NCBI GenBank assembly: GCA_003116875.1
Contig: BCKT01000013.1
Location: 999,455-1,063,454 of the forward strand
Reading direction: 5' to 3'
From: Takashimella koratensis
Lineage: Eukaryota; Basidiomycota; Tremellomycetes; Trichosporonales; Tetragoniomycetaceae
Length of the DNA: 64,000 nt
Shown: positions 51,801-63,168 of the stretch, one piece after another
Numbering within the stretch: the stretch's first letter is position 1
Layout: each line of letters starts with the position of its first letter
Notes under the pieces: model-generated
Seen by the model: only the letters and a program-made list of their open reading frames with translations
What the model was told of the DNA's origin: nothing
Databases searched by the model: none
Made by a program: the position numbers and the translations under genes

Positions 51801-52108
51801 CCCGCTCCGGCATCGCCCGAGGTCAGGAATACGGTGGTGATGCACATGTTGGAAGTGAGTTCGTGGTAGAGGGTCGGACTTTGGAAGAGCAGATCGTCGT
51901 CCGGGTGTGCCACGACGTCTGTAAAATGAGTCTAGGTCTCGTGAATTTGTCTCTACTCACAAACTGAACCACTGCGACGTCAGCTCTACACTGCTTAATA
52001 GACTCACCCTGTACATGTGAAGCTGACAGCGGCGACGGTGTGGAGGCATAGTGCGAGAACGAAAAAGAGGGCGGCCAGTCCCCGCGGAGAGGACGATGAG
52101 CCGAACAT
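48884..52108 (-). CDS. Secreted PIG-L/LmbE deacetylase fused to three discoidin-like domains
   Basis: The product is close to 960 aa. The signal peptide is MFGSSSSPRGLAALFFVLALCLHTVAA. The PIG-L domain has VVAHPDDDLLF, FLTSGDAG and GGDHPDH, the zinc-binding and catalytic motifs of N-acetylglucosaminyl deacetylases. Three related F5/8-type-C-like repeats follow, each with AIDxVIxGYPxx, a W-S/A-S-(N/D)-G motif, VGAWxxLTW and VVLYDRPNxND, ending IGLSEFQxY. A Ser/Thr-rich linker of about 200 residues separates repeats 2 and 3. The second exon is an 11-nt microexon (51961-51971). The enzyme would act outside the cell on an amino-sugar polymer, with the repeats as carbohydrate anchors. No GPI signal is seen at the C-terminus (FQAYYIS). 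Confidence 0.85.
49330..49970 (-). repeat. Serine-rich low-complexity coding tract
   Basis: On the minus strand this encodes long Ser runs mixed with Thr, Ala and Lys. It is an O-glycosylated-stalk type of linker within the PIG-L fusion. The nucleotide repeats (AGCTCC/TCGTCC-like codons) make it prone to length variation. Confidence 0.8.
51961..51971 (-). other. 11-nt microexon of the PIG-L gene
   Basis: On the minus strand TGGTTCAGTTT lies between GTCGCAG and GTGAGT and bridges T-C-T-G-G-S-V-Y into VVAHPDDD. Without it the deacetylase frame is lost. Confidence 0.7.
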
Positions 52109-52766
52109 GACGAATGGTTGTACGCAAACAAGAAAAGTGGGCGATACCGCTGAAGTTGGGCCAGTGGTCGGTATTATATGTGGGAGAACGAGAAAACGAA
52201 GGTGAGAAGAATTGATGTGCGTGGGGGGTTGATGGAGGCAATCGAATGAGCAAGAAGGGTGTTATTGTATCTTCGTAGTGCCGGTGAAGGATCCCAAAGC
52301 GTAGTGCGTAGTCGCGGAGCAGGAGAAACATTTCAGACATCCAGGAACCAAATGAAGCCCAGGCAGACGCTCTGAGAGTTTTGACTCCGACTACAGAGCG
52401 TCGTACCTTGGCCAAGATGATTGGTTTTCGAGCCGAGGCCGAGACCCTGAAAAGGTACCCTGGGCCAAGCAGCTTAGTTTTTCGGTTCCGGACGTGAGCC
52501 GGCTGAAAATTACTTTTCTCGGATCGGGACCCTAGAAATTGCGAGACAAGTGTTCCAGAACGTTGCTGTGCCGGACCGCAGTACCCAGGAGGGCTCCGAG
52601 TCACCTGGCAAAAGCAAGGGAATGAGTGGAGCACGAGACCAGCGGTCACGCGGAAAAGCAGAGGATATGGAGTGGGAAAAAGAGGTCACACGGCCGAACT
52701 GGCTTCATCCATAAATAACCAAAATGGACACCAAAAATAAGAATCGTTAGGGAACCGAAAGCAAAT
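52109..52766. promoter_or_regulatory. Promoter of the PIG-L gene / 3' spacer of the transporter
   Basis: This is 658 bp. ATATAAT on the minus strand near 52,175 is a TATA-like element about 65 bp upstream of the PIG-L start. No gene is seen. Confidence 0.4.
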
Positions 52767-54586
52767 CTATGTGGCGGCAGAGCTACCACGTTCTACCAAG
52801 GGTTGGCCGACCGAGGAGACGATCTCGGATGCCCAGAACTCTCGCCAAACTGTTCCTAGCTCCAGGCTGGTGAGGGCGAAGTGTCCGAGGGCAAAGGTGG
52901 CGACCGCAAGGACCACCATCCCGACACGTTTTGCGAGTCGAATCCGCGCAAGTCTGCCTGCTGGGCGCCACTTGGACTCGGATTCGTCATTGAGGTGAAT
53001 CTCTGTTGGTCGTCCCTTCACCCAAAGTGGGAGAAAGCCCACGGCCTCGTCGTCCTCCTCGGCGCCAATCTTGGGAGAGAAAAGTGGTGGGAAGTACGTG
53101 CGCAGCGCCGCCAATCGGCTAGGTGATGCGGGAACCTATGGTGAGACAGGTTGTTTCGGAGAAACTTACATTGTTCTCCTCGTCGAGGCTCAGTATTCCC
53201 GTGGGCTTGGCGTTCGACTCGAGCCAAGCTTCGATGTTGTTCTTGTTTCGGAAGGCGATCAGACCGACGAGGGCGATGCCATAGCCTGTGATCAGAGTTG
53301 GACTTCTGGGCGTGCTTACCAAAGATCTGCTGGCCAGTGACGATCGCACCGAGAACAACGACGGAGAGAACGATCAGGAGGATGTCCTGGGGTCAGCTGT
53401 TGTCGGAGAGATGACCTACCTTGACAACCCCACTGAGTGTGGACACGAGTGACCCAGATGAGCTGATCAAGAGCACCGATGACACGTTCAAAGCGAAGGC
53501 CATCAAGCCGTTGACAATCAGAATGGGCCAGCCGATGTTGGATATGGCAAGGAACGGCTCAATCCCTTCGAAGAATGGCAAAGCAGCCGCGATGAAGACC
53601 AGGCATGTCTGGGGTCAGGGCCGTTGTAAAATGTAAACTTACAGGAGCGTAGTAGTACAAGCTGACGAGAGGGTTGAGCTTGATGTCGCGGAGCATCACC
53701 TGCATCACGAGCAAACGAGCAGCTTCGGCAACAACTGCACCGGCTTGGCAGGTCAGACCAATGGTGTCGAACCAAAGCTCTCCACTGGTGGCGATCGCAC
53801 AGCCCAAGCTGATGAAGACGAGGATCACGCCCATTACTTTGTCGAGTTCTGGATGTCAGTTGGGCTGGGTACTGGCGACTCACTTGCGAGACCGGTCGCG
53901 AATGAGATGAGTTGCAGCAGCACTGGGGTGGATGCCTTGATCATCTGGATGAACGGGACACTAAGATGAACATAGGCGATGTTGCTCAGGACGAGCGAGA
54001 AAGCGTAGAGGATAGCGGTCGGGAGGATCGCACGTGTCCAGACTCGGGTCTTTTTGTCAGTGCTGAACAGTAATGCGAACTCACTGGCAAGGGCTGGTTG
54101 GCCGAGTCGAGGAGATTGGTAGTGTATCGCAAGATATGGGTGCCGATGATGGCAACAACCATGTGGTATGCTGTGAGGAACATGGGCTACTCGTCAGCTC
54201 CATGTCAAAGCTTAGCTTACGAAGGAAAATCCTTTGGTGGTGAGAATCCACTTGTTGAAGATGATTAACCCCCCGCTAAGACTGATCTACAAGATGTTAG
54301 AATGGGATGACGCGGTCAAACATGACATACCCAGATAGGAACTAAAGTCAGCCGAGCTCTTGCGATTGAACTCACTGATGATGTACGGCGACACTTGAGG
54401 CAAGGTCGAAGCTGGCATGACCACCTCCTCCTTCACCTGCTCCTCACCCATCAACATCGCCTTCTCGTCCGCGAGCTCCTCCTGCTTGGTGATGTGGAGA
54501 AGGTTGACTGCGGGCAGCTGCTTGATCGCCCCCGATGGCGAGCTGAGCCAAAGACCGAGGCCGACGACGGGTTTGGGGCTGTCCAT
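52767..54586 (-). CDS. TPT/SLC35-family nucleotide-sugar transporter
   Basis: The product is about 470 aa with around eight introns, starting MDSPKPVVGL. Helices include ISLSGGLIIFNKWILTTKGF (first, with the conserved NKWIL), MFLTAYHMVVAIIGTHIL, LSNIAYVHLSVPFIQMIKASTPV and LVSTLSGVVKDILLIVLSV. These are hallmarks of the triose-phosphate-transporter branch of nucleotide-sugar transporters (drug/metabolite superfamily). VPFIQMIKA is the substrate-side block. There is an extra C-terminal region with another hydrophobic segment (RVGMVVLAVATFALGHFAL). It probably moves a nucleotide sugar into the Golgi; the sugar cannot be told. It is divergent from GT32 and heads a run of glycosyltransferase genes. 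Confidence 0.85.
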
Positions 54587-55143
54587 TGCTGTTAAAGTAG
54601 AGTGCAATGAACAAGATCAGCTTTTTGACGGGGGGCCCTCTTCCAGCAAAGCCATCTCTTCACTCTTAAACATTTTGCTTTACGCGACATTGACGAAGAA
54701 GCGCTTCCCGCTTGATGAAACGGCTCCATCAACCGAATAGCGTTTGCACCAACGTCCCGTCACATCTCCCCGAACGGTAGTGAAGGGACTACCCTTGACC
54801 TTGGCGCGTGTACGGGCACAAAATCTGCAGCTGCGATTCAAAGCGGAAAGTCTTACGCATGTTCTGTGCCTGTCCCGTCCCGAGTCCTGGCCCTGAGCCG
54901 TAGAATGATGCGGGCTGACTGTAGCAGTCATTTTCCGGAAGCGGTGATTTTGGTCAATCCGGCCCCCAGGTCTCAGTCCGATGCATGGCTGGAAAAAAAA
55001 ATCACGTGCGGAATGAGAGATCCGTTTGAATGTATACATACCAGCAAGGATCTGTCGTCTTTGCAACGACAACATACATCATGGTGAGTCTGTCGCTGGA
55101 TAAAGTTTAGTCAGAGTCAACTGATCAGTCACAGAGTAGCAAA
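54587..55143. promoter_or_regulatory. Divergent promoter, nucleotide-sugar transporter / GT32
   Basis: This is 557 bp with no gene. A CACGTG E-box lies at 55003-55008 just after an A9 run, and TGTATACATA near 55032 is a weak TATA-like sequence. Confidence 0.4.
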
Positions 55144-56366
55144 ATGGCTCGAGGCAAGGTCTTGGTCACTGCTGTATCGCTCTTCGTGTTCGCCGCGCTC
55201 TACCTCACTTCGAAGCAGACTTCGACCACCTTTAGCTTTGACCGGTTCGACGATGAGCCGGTGCCAGCACCCGTCTCACCGTTCTTCATGAACGTGTCCG
55301 ACTTTCCTCCAGACGTGAGACTGTCCCTCGTTCACGCATACGACAACATGCCGGTGTTCCCAGACATCAAGGTTCAGCCCAAGGCCAAGGGTATGCGTGT
55401 GCCGAATATCGTCCACTACACCTACTTGACACCGGCCGACGACGTCCCGCACGAGGAGCCGCTCGCTTACCTCTACTACCTTGGTATGCGCTCCACGGTA
55501 GAGGTGCTGAAGCCAGATGTAATGATGCTGTAAGTGTACTCTAGAACCCGTCGCTGATGCCAGTCACTACAATGCCCTTCCTCACGGCCCATGGTGGGAT
55601 GAGATCGCCCCATTCTTCACACTCAACAAGGTCCACCTTCCCAACTCGGTATTCGGCAACAGGGTCGACAACCTAGCGCACAAGTCAGATGTCATCCGTA
55701 TGCTCGCGATGCGTCACTACGGCGGTATCTACATGGACCTCGACCAGTTTGCGTAGGTTGGATTCACAAACTAGCTGACAATCAGGGTGCGACCGTTTGA
55801 CGAGTTGATGTATGCCCCCGCAACGATGGCGTTCCAGCTTCGCCCAGAGAACCAGATGGCCGTGAGTGGATCGCTTGGACTCGGCTGATAACAGAACGGG
55901 TGCTTCCTTGCCGAGCCACACTCTCACTTCTTGGATCTGTGGTGGCAAAGCTACGAGCACTTTGATGTCGACGCTTGGGACTACAACAGCGGGGCGAAGC
56001 CTATGGTGAGTAGCGAGCTTTGACTTGACTGACCTTTCAGGAGATTGCACGAGCATACCCAGAACATGTCCAGGCTCTCAACGGCCTGGCCTTCTTCTGG
56101 CCCAACTGGTGGGCCGCAGAGAAGCTCTTGCTCGACAACGAGTATGACTTCCATGCCACGGGTCAATATGCGTGAGTGTATACGAGCGACCACGCTGATC
56201 AAAAAGTTACCACGCGTGGCATCGAATGCCCGGAGCATCCGAGAAATACGACGCAATGACCCCACACGACATCCTCAACAAGGATGTCAGCTTCTTTAAC
56301 CTTGTGCGGCCGTACCTTGGGCCCAGGGACGTTGAGATCTACGATAGAATCGCGGGAAAGGCTTGA
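55144..56366 (+). CDS. GT32-type Golgi glycosyltransferase
   Basis: The product is about 340 aa in five exons. A short basic N-terminus (MARGK) precedes a signal anchor (VLVTAVSLFVFAALYL), giving type II topology. VPNIVHYTYL begins the sugar-transferase domain with a DXD motif. VIRMLAMRHYGGIYMDLD contains that acidic motif and LNGLAFFWPNWWA lies in the acceptor half. The family (like yeast Och1/Sur1) adds mannose or galactose from a nucleotide sugar to glycans or sphingolipids. The specific linkage is unknown. The neighbouring transporter would supply the donor. It is convergent with the GT18-like gene. Confidence 0.85.
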
Positions 56367-56651
56367 TTCGGGTTATAGATGTGTACACTTTCATGTAATG
56401 ACGTATGTATGGAGCTCCACGAGTCATTTGGACTAAGCTGCATGTTGCTTTTGAAGGGACTGATCTCACGTGCCGGGTCAAGCCTATTTGAGGCGGGTAC
56501 CAACAAGGTATAAGTCTATCTGTGAGCGTCTCGTTGCTTGATGTGGAGACTGGACCCCCCGACATGGACGCAAGATCCACTCCCGAGTAGGCATGAGAGC
56601 AGAGATATCATTAAATACATGTACTAGGTCGTAAAGATCGTAAATATTATA

Positions 56652-58766
56652 CTAATTTACACCGGAAGCCTCAACGGTGGCGGCAGCCATCGCCTGGCGA
56701 AGTCTCGCCGCGTTTTTCGGTGTTTTAGGGATGTTACCCACAGGGCGTTCAGCCATACAGCTACCCAACTCGTAGCAACGCTCCCTCAAGCCCTTGCCCA
56801 TCCTAGGCACGGTTCCTCCGTTGGCCGCAACGACGTCATTGAACATGGCCTCGAGATCGCGGTCGACGTACGCCTGCAGCTTGGGGAGGGCGTTGACGAG
56901 TCGCATGTCCTCGGGAATGTATCGCTCGATCGGAGTAGCCCGTGCCTTTTCGACGACCTCGAGTAGCTCGGTGTAGTTGTTTTTGTGGTAAGTGTAGACG
57001 TAGGGAGCGCCAAGCTGGGTGGCCGGACCGTGCTGAGACCACGACCCGTAGAGATTCCAGTCGTCGGTACGGTAGTTGTCGTCGTCGATCAGGATCGGGA
57101 TGATGACTGGAGTACCTTGACACAGCGCCGAGTAGACCGAGGGGCTGAAGGTAGGCGCACCCATACCGATCATGACCTTGACATTGCCGAGAAGTTCTTC
57201 AAAACCCTCACGCGTCTGGCGACCGCGAGACTCGAGACCTTCGGGAAGCGGGAACTTTTCGTCGACATCGGCAGTCAAGACTAGCTCCATCGTGGTATCG
57301 TTGTTCAACTGGGACCAAAACTCGATCGGAGAGACGTGACCGTAGTGGAAGTGCTCGGATCGCTTAGTGAAGATAAGACCGGCATCTTCACGTTCCTCGT
57401 GTGGGGTGAAAGGCACAGACATGCAGTACTCCTCGATCGAGTAAGGCAGATGAACGTGACCGCTGGGCAATGGCCATGGACTGGAGGTTAGCTTGAACTT
57501 GTGGTCAGACCCACGTATTGATCCACTCGTGGCCCAGAGGGTGGTAGCTCCAATCGCCGTCCGTCTGGAGGTTCCACCAGTATCCATTACCGGAAATTTC
57601 TCTGGGTCGCGCTCCCCAGTAGTCGACAACTTGAAGTTGCCAGATGGGGATAACTCCGCGCTCTTCGTCGGGAACGCCAATGCTGAGGTCCTCGGCATCC
57701 TCGGGAGGAACGTAGTGCTCCTTGGCGACGCAGCGGGGGTCGGTGATGCAAGTAGTAATGTCGACGTCTCCGTTCCAAAGGAATCGGTAGACATCTGGCA
57801 TCATCTCCGCGGCCTCAACCCAGTTCTCGTAAGGGCCCATGCAGGCGACCGACATGCCAATCGATTGGAGCTGCTTGAACTGATTGTCAGTGATGTTGTC
57901 GGAGATTACTCACCAAAGACGCCTGCCAGATGATCTCTCCAGAGGTCGCGCCGTAGACCGCTTCGGCCGAGTACCACCAGCCAGTAACTACTAGGGGCTT
58001 TTCGGGGCACTCGGTGTGGTTGGCATGGGCAGTCGGAAGGAAGCAGCGAGAAATGTTGTGGAAGACGTCGAGGTTATGCTCGGTGGTGAAATCAAAGTGG
58101 GCGCTGGCGATCAGCTTCAAGCTTCTGCCACACTCACTGTTCGCCTCGCTCCTCGCGCTCAATCACTCGCATGACTTGTCGGTATTGGCGCGCTCGGAGA
58201 CAGCCCTGGGGGTCCAGTTCCTCAGGCTGGGTAGGATCCCAGTCGCGGCACTTCCACTCTTGGCTGGTGACATCGACGGCCGGCTCGGGTAGGTATACCG
58301 CTTGGCTGTTGGATCGCCACCTGCGCGCGTTGAGCGAGTCGCCACTGTCAATCCACTCTACCCGCGGGGATGCGGAAGGAGCGGAAAGGGAGGTCGAGAG
58401 TCGCTTGGGCGCAAAGTAGGCGAGAACGAGGGTGATCAAGAGGAGAGAGAGGAGTGCGGTTTGACGAGTGATTGAGGGGATTTTTCGAAGTGGCGACTGG
58501 CTGCGCGATTGGCGGCGGACCATCGAGGGGAGCAAGCTCTGTGAAAGCGCTCGTGGCGAGCTGGGGCCCGGAGATAGTGACCGTGGAGACAGTAGTGGCG
58601 AAAGCGGTCGCGAGGGGATCCGCGGGGAGAGATGAGGTGAGGAAGGGCGCGAAGGGATACGAGGCGATGATGGGATCGAGAAACTCCCTCGGGGACTTCT
58701 GGGAGGCAAGTCGGCAGACTTTTCCTCGTCCATCAAGATTGAGAAACGGAGTTGGAAAGCGCTCAT
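56652..58766 (-). CDS. GT18 (MGAT5)-like glycosyltransferase, type II membrane
   Basis: The product is about 660 aa in four exons, starting MSAFQLRFSIL. The cytosolic N-terminus (about residues 20-95) is a run of Ser/Pro/Arg repeats. The anchor TALLSLLLITLVLAYF follows. The luminal part includes VVTGWWYSAEAVYG and SYHPLGHEWINTWV. Its GT-B C-terminal half has LIFTKRSEHFHYG, GMGAPTFSPSVYSALCQGTPVI and YGSWSQHGPATQLGAPYVYTY. The pattern matches basidiomycete proteins related to alpha-1,6-mannoside GlcNAc transferase V. A TATATAA element on the minus strand (58820-58826) supports this start. The donor and acceptor are unknown. Confidence 0.75.
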
Positions 58767-59435
58767 GGTGATGGAATGTGGGGGGTGTACTGGTGGGGAC
58801 CATGGCGAGTTGGCTCGAGTTATATATTTTGCAGTGGTACCAGTCAAGACAGGAATGACTCTGGACGCGCGGGAGGACCAAGCCCCATGGTTTGAGAAAA
58901 CTGCGTACGCTTTCGTGACATTGTTCTTGGAGCGCTCCCGCAACCAGGACCGCGATCATGACCCTCGGGAGCTAGGTGTTTGCGCTCTGTAGCATGGACC
59001 TCGTACGTCTCCCGTGGAACGAGAAGTTGAGCACTGCATATTGTCAGTCTGGATGCGTCGCATGTCCTACCCGTCCCCTCATCCCGGAGTCCTAGCGACA
59101 GGAAGACGCAGTATCCAGGTGCTTGAGCTGGCCGAGACATCGTAGACGTTAAGCATGTTGATGTCAGAATGCGCAAGTGTTCCCGTCCAGATTCAGGTTT
59201 TGGCGGTGCTGGCCTTCCGAGACACGCGCAAGACTTTGTAAATTACCCAATCCGGAATGGGTTGATTTTTCAGGATCATCTTCCCGTCCTCCCCGCTCGA
59301 GTCATGAGACATATGATTTGGAACATCCTCCAGGAACTCCAGCCTGGCCATGTTTGCGGATGCGATGGCCGCCGTGAAGGTGGATGAAAATGAACTTCAT
59401 AAGTCGCGACTGATGTAGATGATCATCAACCAAAC
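58767..59435. promoter_or_regulatory. Divergent promoter, GT18-like / putative GT
   Basis: This 669-bp region has no gene. Minus-strand TATATAA at 58820-58826 is about 55 bp upstream of the GT18-like start. No TATA element is seen on the other side. Confidence 0.45.
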
Positions 59436-60946
59436 ATGTTTCGAATCTACCGACGACTCGCTCCATTTGTGCTCGGCCTGCTTGGTCTTTCGGTGTTGAC
59501 CTTGTTGTCCTCCGCCAGGCCAAGTTTAGTGGAGACCGACCAGCACGCGTTTGCGAAAAGATCGAAGCACTATGGCGACATACGCGTCGGTGTCTTTGAG
59601 GATACTCCGTACCACGATGGTGAGTTGAGAGGTGGCTGGAGCTGACAGGCAGAGGTCATTGGGGGTGTCTTGACTGTCATGCACGACTTGCAAGCCAACA
59701 CATCGTTCTATCGTGAGTAAATGCGGTAGCTGTTCTGACGTCAGGCGGAGGACTGCACCGTGGCTTTGAAGGGATCATCCAAGAAGTGTGGGACTCAAAG
59801 TCGAACCCGTCGCAGGACCCAAATCTGTTCGCGTCGCATGTGGAGCAAGGAAACTTTGATGTCGTAGTGCTCGTGACTTGTAGGTTTGGGTTTGGACGTA
59901 GCTGACTCTAGGCGACGACAAGTTTTGGGGTCATCGAAAGGATGTGATCCAAGCGTTCTCCACCCGGAAGGACGTTCATGTTGTTTGTCTGCTGCATGAG
60001 ATTGAGCGATTCGGGGAGGACAAGGACGACTCTCGCAAGATGGTCTCGGTACCAGGGGAGGAGGGTCGGCTCACTTTCCTCACGCTGTCCCCGCATTCGA
60101 CTACCTCGTTGAGAAGTAGTGTGCAGGGGTGGATGGATAGGGAAGAGAACTGGAGCAGCGTGGACGTGGTGACGATTGCACCGGTGGGTTGAGTTCAATG
60201 ACAACGCTGATGGCAGGTGTTCTCTGTGACTGGACGACAGGACGTGACGAAGCCCGCGATCCCATCCAAGGCGGCGATCCTCGGTCGGATCAACCCTAGC
60301 AGGCAGTACGAGCGGATCATCGGACAGCTGCACGAGGCGCTACTAGGTAGGTATTCTCTTCTTCGTCGCTGACCTCAGCCGATCCAACTCTCTGGGGCTA
60401 TCAGCTGGAGACATACGACGCTGGCAACAAGTTTATCCCGCTGGACGACCCACTCAACCCACCGTTTACTCTCAACCTCATCGGCTTTGACGAAGGACAC
60501 TTTACAATCCCCGCCGAGCTCTTGGACACAGAATCACCCATTGTCGTCAAGCACTCTAACGCAGAGTATGATGGGTTTTACCAGTCGATCAGCGAGATGG
60601 TAAGCATAGAGAATAGCGGCGCTGACATCAGGATATGATTCTCCCCGCGTTCACTGGAGACAATTACGTCAAGCATCGTTCCTCGGCTTCAATTCCCGCG
60701 GCTATTATTGCGCAGACACCCGTTCTCGCTGATGAGAGCGTACTTGGGGCGTACGCGTACTTGGGATACCCGGCGTACATCCCACAGCTCCCCTCAGTGT
60801 CCGAGATCGAGACGATCGGGCGAATGCGCGCCGGTCTGGAGAGGGTTGAGACCCATGGAGTGTCTTGGTCCGAGTACTTCGATACTCTGCGAGAGTCTAA
60901 TGCGGAGTCTTTGGGTCACATCCTGGAGAGGCAGAGAGGGCTATAG
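59436..60946 (+). CDS. Putative type II membrane glycosyltransferase, family unassigned
   Basis: The product is about 420 aa in seven or eight exons. MFRIYRRLAPFVLGLLGLSVLTLLSS is a basic tail plus signal anchor. The luminal domain contains GDIRVGVFED, GGVLTVMHDLQANTSFY, NFDVVVLVT, AILGRINPSRQYERI and NLIGFDEG. The last part (EMDMILPAFTGDNYVKHRSSASIPAAIIAQTPVLADESV) resembles the donor-site region of GT-B enzymes, where a polar Ser-rich helix faces the nucleotide. I recognise it as a glycosyltransferase-like protein found in fungi, but cannot assign a CAZy family. Its location beside GT18, GT32 and a nucleotide-sugar transporter supports a Golgi glycan role. Confidence 0.6.
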
Positions 60947-61529
60947 AGAATAGACTGTTGTTTGTACCATATCACGACATGCACGATTAAGAGCGACAAG
61001 AGGTTCGAAGGACTACAAACCATGCCCTCTCTCGATTGATTCAACACAATATGCGATCGGTAAGCATATTCGGTTATCAGTCAACGCATGACAACAATGA
61101 CTGGTTGAGAGACAACAACATGTGGAGCTTGAGGAGCGTCGCATGTGGCGTCCGGAGTCCAGTTTCACCCCGACGGCCCCGACAGCCCGAGTCTCAGGAG
61201 AGGTCGCTCCTGTCTTATCGTCCGGTTACGGAGTTGTTGCCCACCTCGCTTGGACGAAGGCAGCTTTATTCCCACTGTGAGCACGCCATACCGGTGTACC
61301 CTGAGTCCTGAGAGCCCTCTCCATGCCGATTGCCCATCGGAACTAGCGTGTTTTAAGGCCACTCGGGTGAGTTGATGGCAGCCAGACGCTGCGTGCAGGG
61401 GACACATATTTATACTTGTAGGCGATCGGATGCGTTCATGGTCCAGAGCAATGGATCATAGCGTCGGCTAGCTACAAAGATGATATAGTCAGGATTGCAA
61501 GTTGTTGCTAACCATTTCTCATATCCGTC
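60947..61529. promoter_or_regulatory. Promoter of the amino-acid transporter
   Basis: This is 583 bp with no credible gene. TATTTATA near 61,407-61,414 is about 115 bp upstream of the ATG at 61530. Confidence 0.4.
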
Positions 61530-63086
61530 ATGTCCGACATTGAAGCCAGCAACAAAGAACTGACCGCTGTCACCGCAAAAGTTGTCCCCGACGATGAGTT
61601 TGATGCGGTCTTTGGAGTCAAGAAGGAGGGCGAGGTGGACTACAAATCAGTCGGATGGTAAGTGTTCAATACGGTGCAATCTAATGAACAGGCCCAAGGC
61701 TTGCATCCTCATGTTGAAGATTACGATTGCTCTCGGAGTTCTCGCTATGCCTACGGTTCTTTCAGCTACAGGCGGGGTCCCAGGGTGCATCAGTGAGTTT
61801 GTCAATTGTCAATGCTCAACCTCGAGTCATCCTCGTGATAGGTCTTCTCACGACGTGGAGCGGACACGTGGTTGGGGAATTCAAGTTCAAGCACCCCGAG
61901 GTCTACGCCATGGACGGTGTAGGTTACGTTCTCGCCGGGAACTTTGGGCGAGAGTTCTACTCGGTTGCGTATCCGTTGTTTATGATCTTCCTTTCCGGTT
62001 CTGGATTTGTCGCTATATCAATCGCTCTGAATGCCGTTTCCACGCACGCGACCTGTACTGTGGTCTGGGTGGTTGTCGTGAGTTGCGGATTCGTCCCGCG
62101 CTGACTTCAGGCGATGGCAGGGACATTTGTCATGGCGTCTATCCAAACTCTCAACCGCGTGTCTATCCTCGGATGGATCGGCTTCGTCTCTGTCATGTCG
62201 GCCATCTTCGTCATCACCATTGCCGTTGGCGTGCAAGACCGTCCCGCTGCTGCTCCTCAAGTGGGGTCATGGGACAAGGACATTGCCGCGCTCAACACAG
62301 CGGGGACTTTCCTCGGTGGGATGGGAGCTGTCTCCACGGTCGTATTCTCGTACTCGGGGACGCCTGCATTCTTCAATGTCATTGGTGAAATGTGCCGTCC
62401 TCAGCACTATTTCCGTGCGCTCTACACAAGTCAAGCCATCGTCACGGCGACGTATCTCACGATTGGTATCGTCGTTTATTTCTACTGTGGGCAGTATCTC
62501 GCCAACCCGGCATTGGGTTCAGCGGGCGGTCTGATCAAAAAAATCGCGTATGGACTTGCCATCCCGGGTCTCTACGTTTCGGTAACAGTGGGTCACCGCG
62601 TGAACGCAAGCTGATATCAGATATATATCCACGTCGGCGCCAAGATGATCTTTGTGCGACTTCTCCGAGGGTCCGATCACCTGACCTCGCACTCGTTTAC
62701 TCACTGGGCGGTGTGGCTAGGATCTGTCGCGGGATGCGTATTCCTCGCTTTCATCCTCGCTGAGTGTAAGTCGCCTGTTTTCAACACTGACCCCAGCGAT
62801 CCCTTTCTTCGGTGACCTCGTCAACTTGGTCGGTGCGACTCTCGGGACCTTCATGTGTATGGTTTCCAACGGTTGGATGTGGCTTCACGACAATGTTGGC
62901 CGTCGCAAGACTGACAAGTTACTTTATTATCGAGCGCTCGCTGCACTGAACGTCTTTCTCATCGTTGGAGGGGCGTTCATCATGATTACCGGTACTTGGT
63001 CGGCCGCAGTTAGCATTCGAGACTCTTACTCTTCCGGGTCAATCTCGAGTCCTTTCTCTTGCGCAGACAACTCTGGGTCGACATAG
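61530..63086 (+). CDS. AAAP-family amino-acid transporter (mtr-like)
   Basis: The product is about 450 aa in seven exons. The cytosolic N-terminus (MSDIEASNKELTAV) leads to CILMLKITIALGVLAMPTVLSATGGVPG, the first broken helix of amino acid/auxin permeases. About ten more helices follow, including VSILGWIGFVSVMSAIFVITIAVG, STVVFSYSGTPAFFNVIGEM and IPFFGDLVNLVGATLGTFM. The pattern fits the Neurospora mtr neutral/aromatic amino-acid permease group at the plasma membrane. The Ser-rich C-terminus is short. It is convergent with the truncated deacetylase gene, 82 bp apart. Confidence 0.85.
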
Positions 63087-63168
63087 ATTGTAGTACGTTG
63101 TGCAAGCATTAAATGAATGTGTCGCATTTGAAGCAGAGAGCGTCAGAGAAGGACCCTCGACGCTTTTC

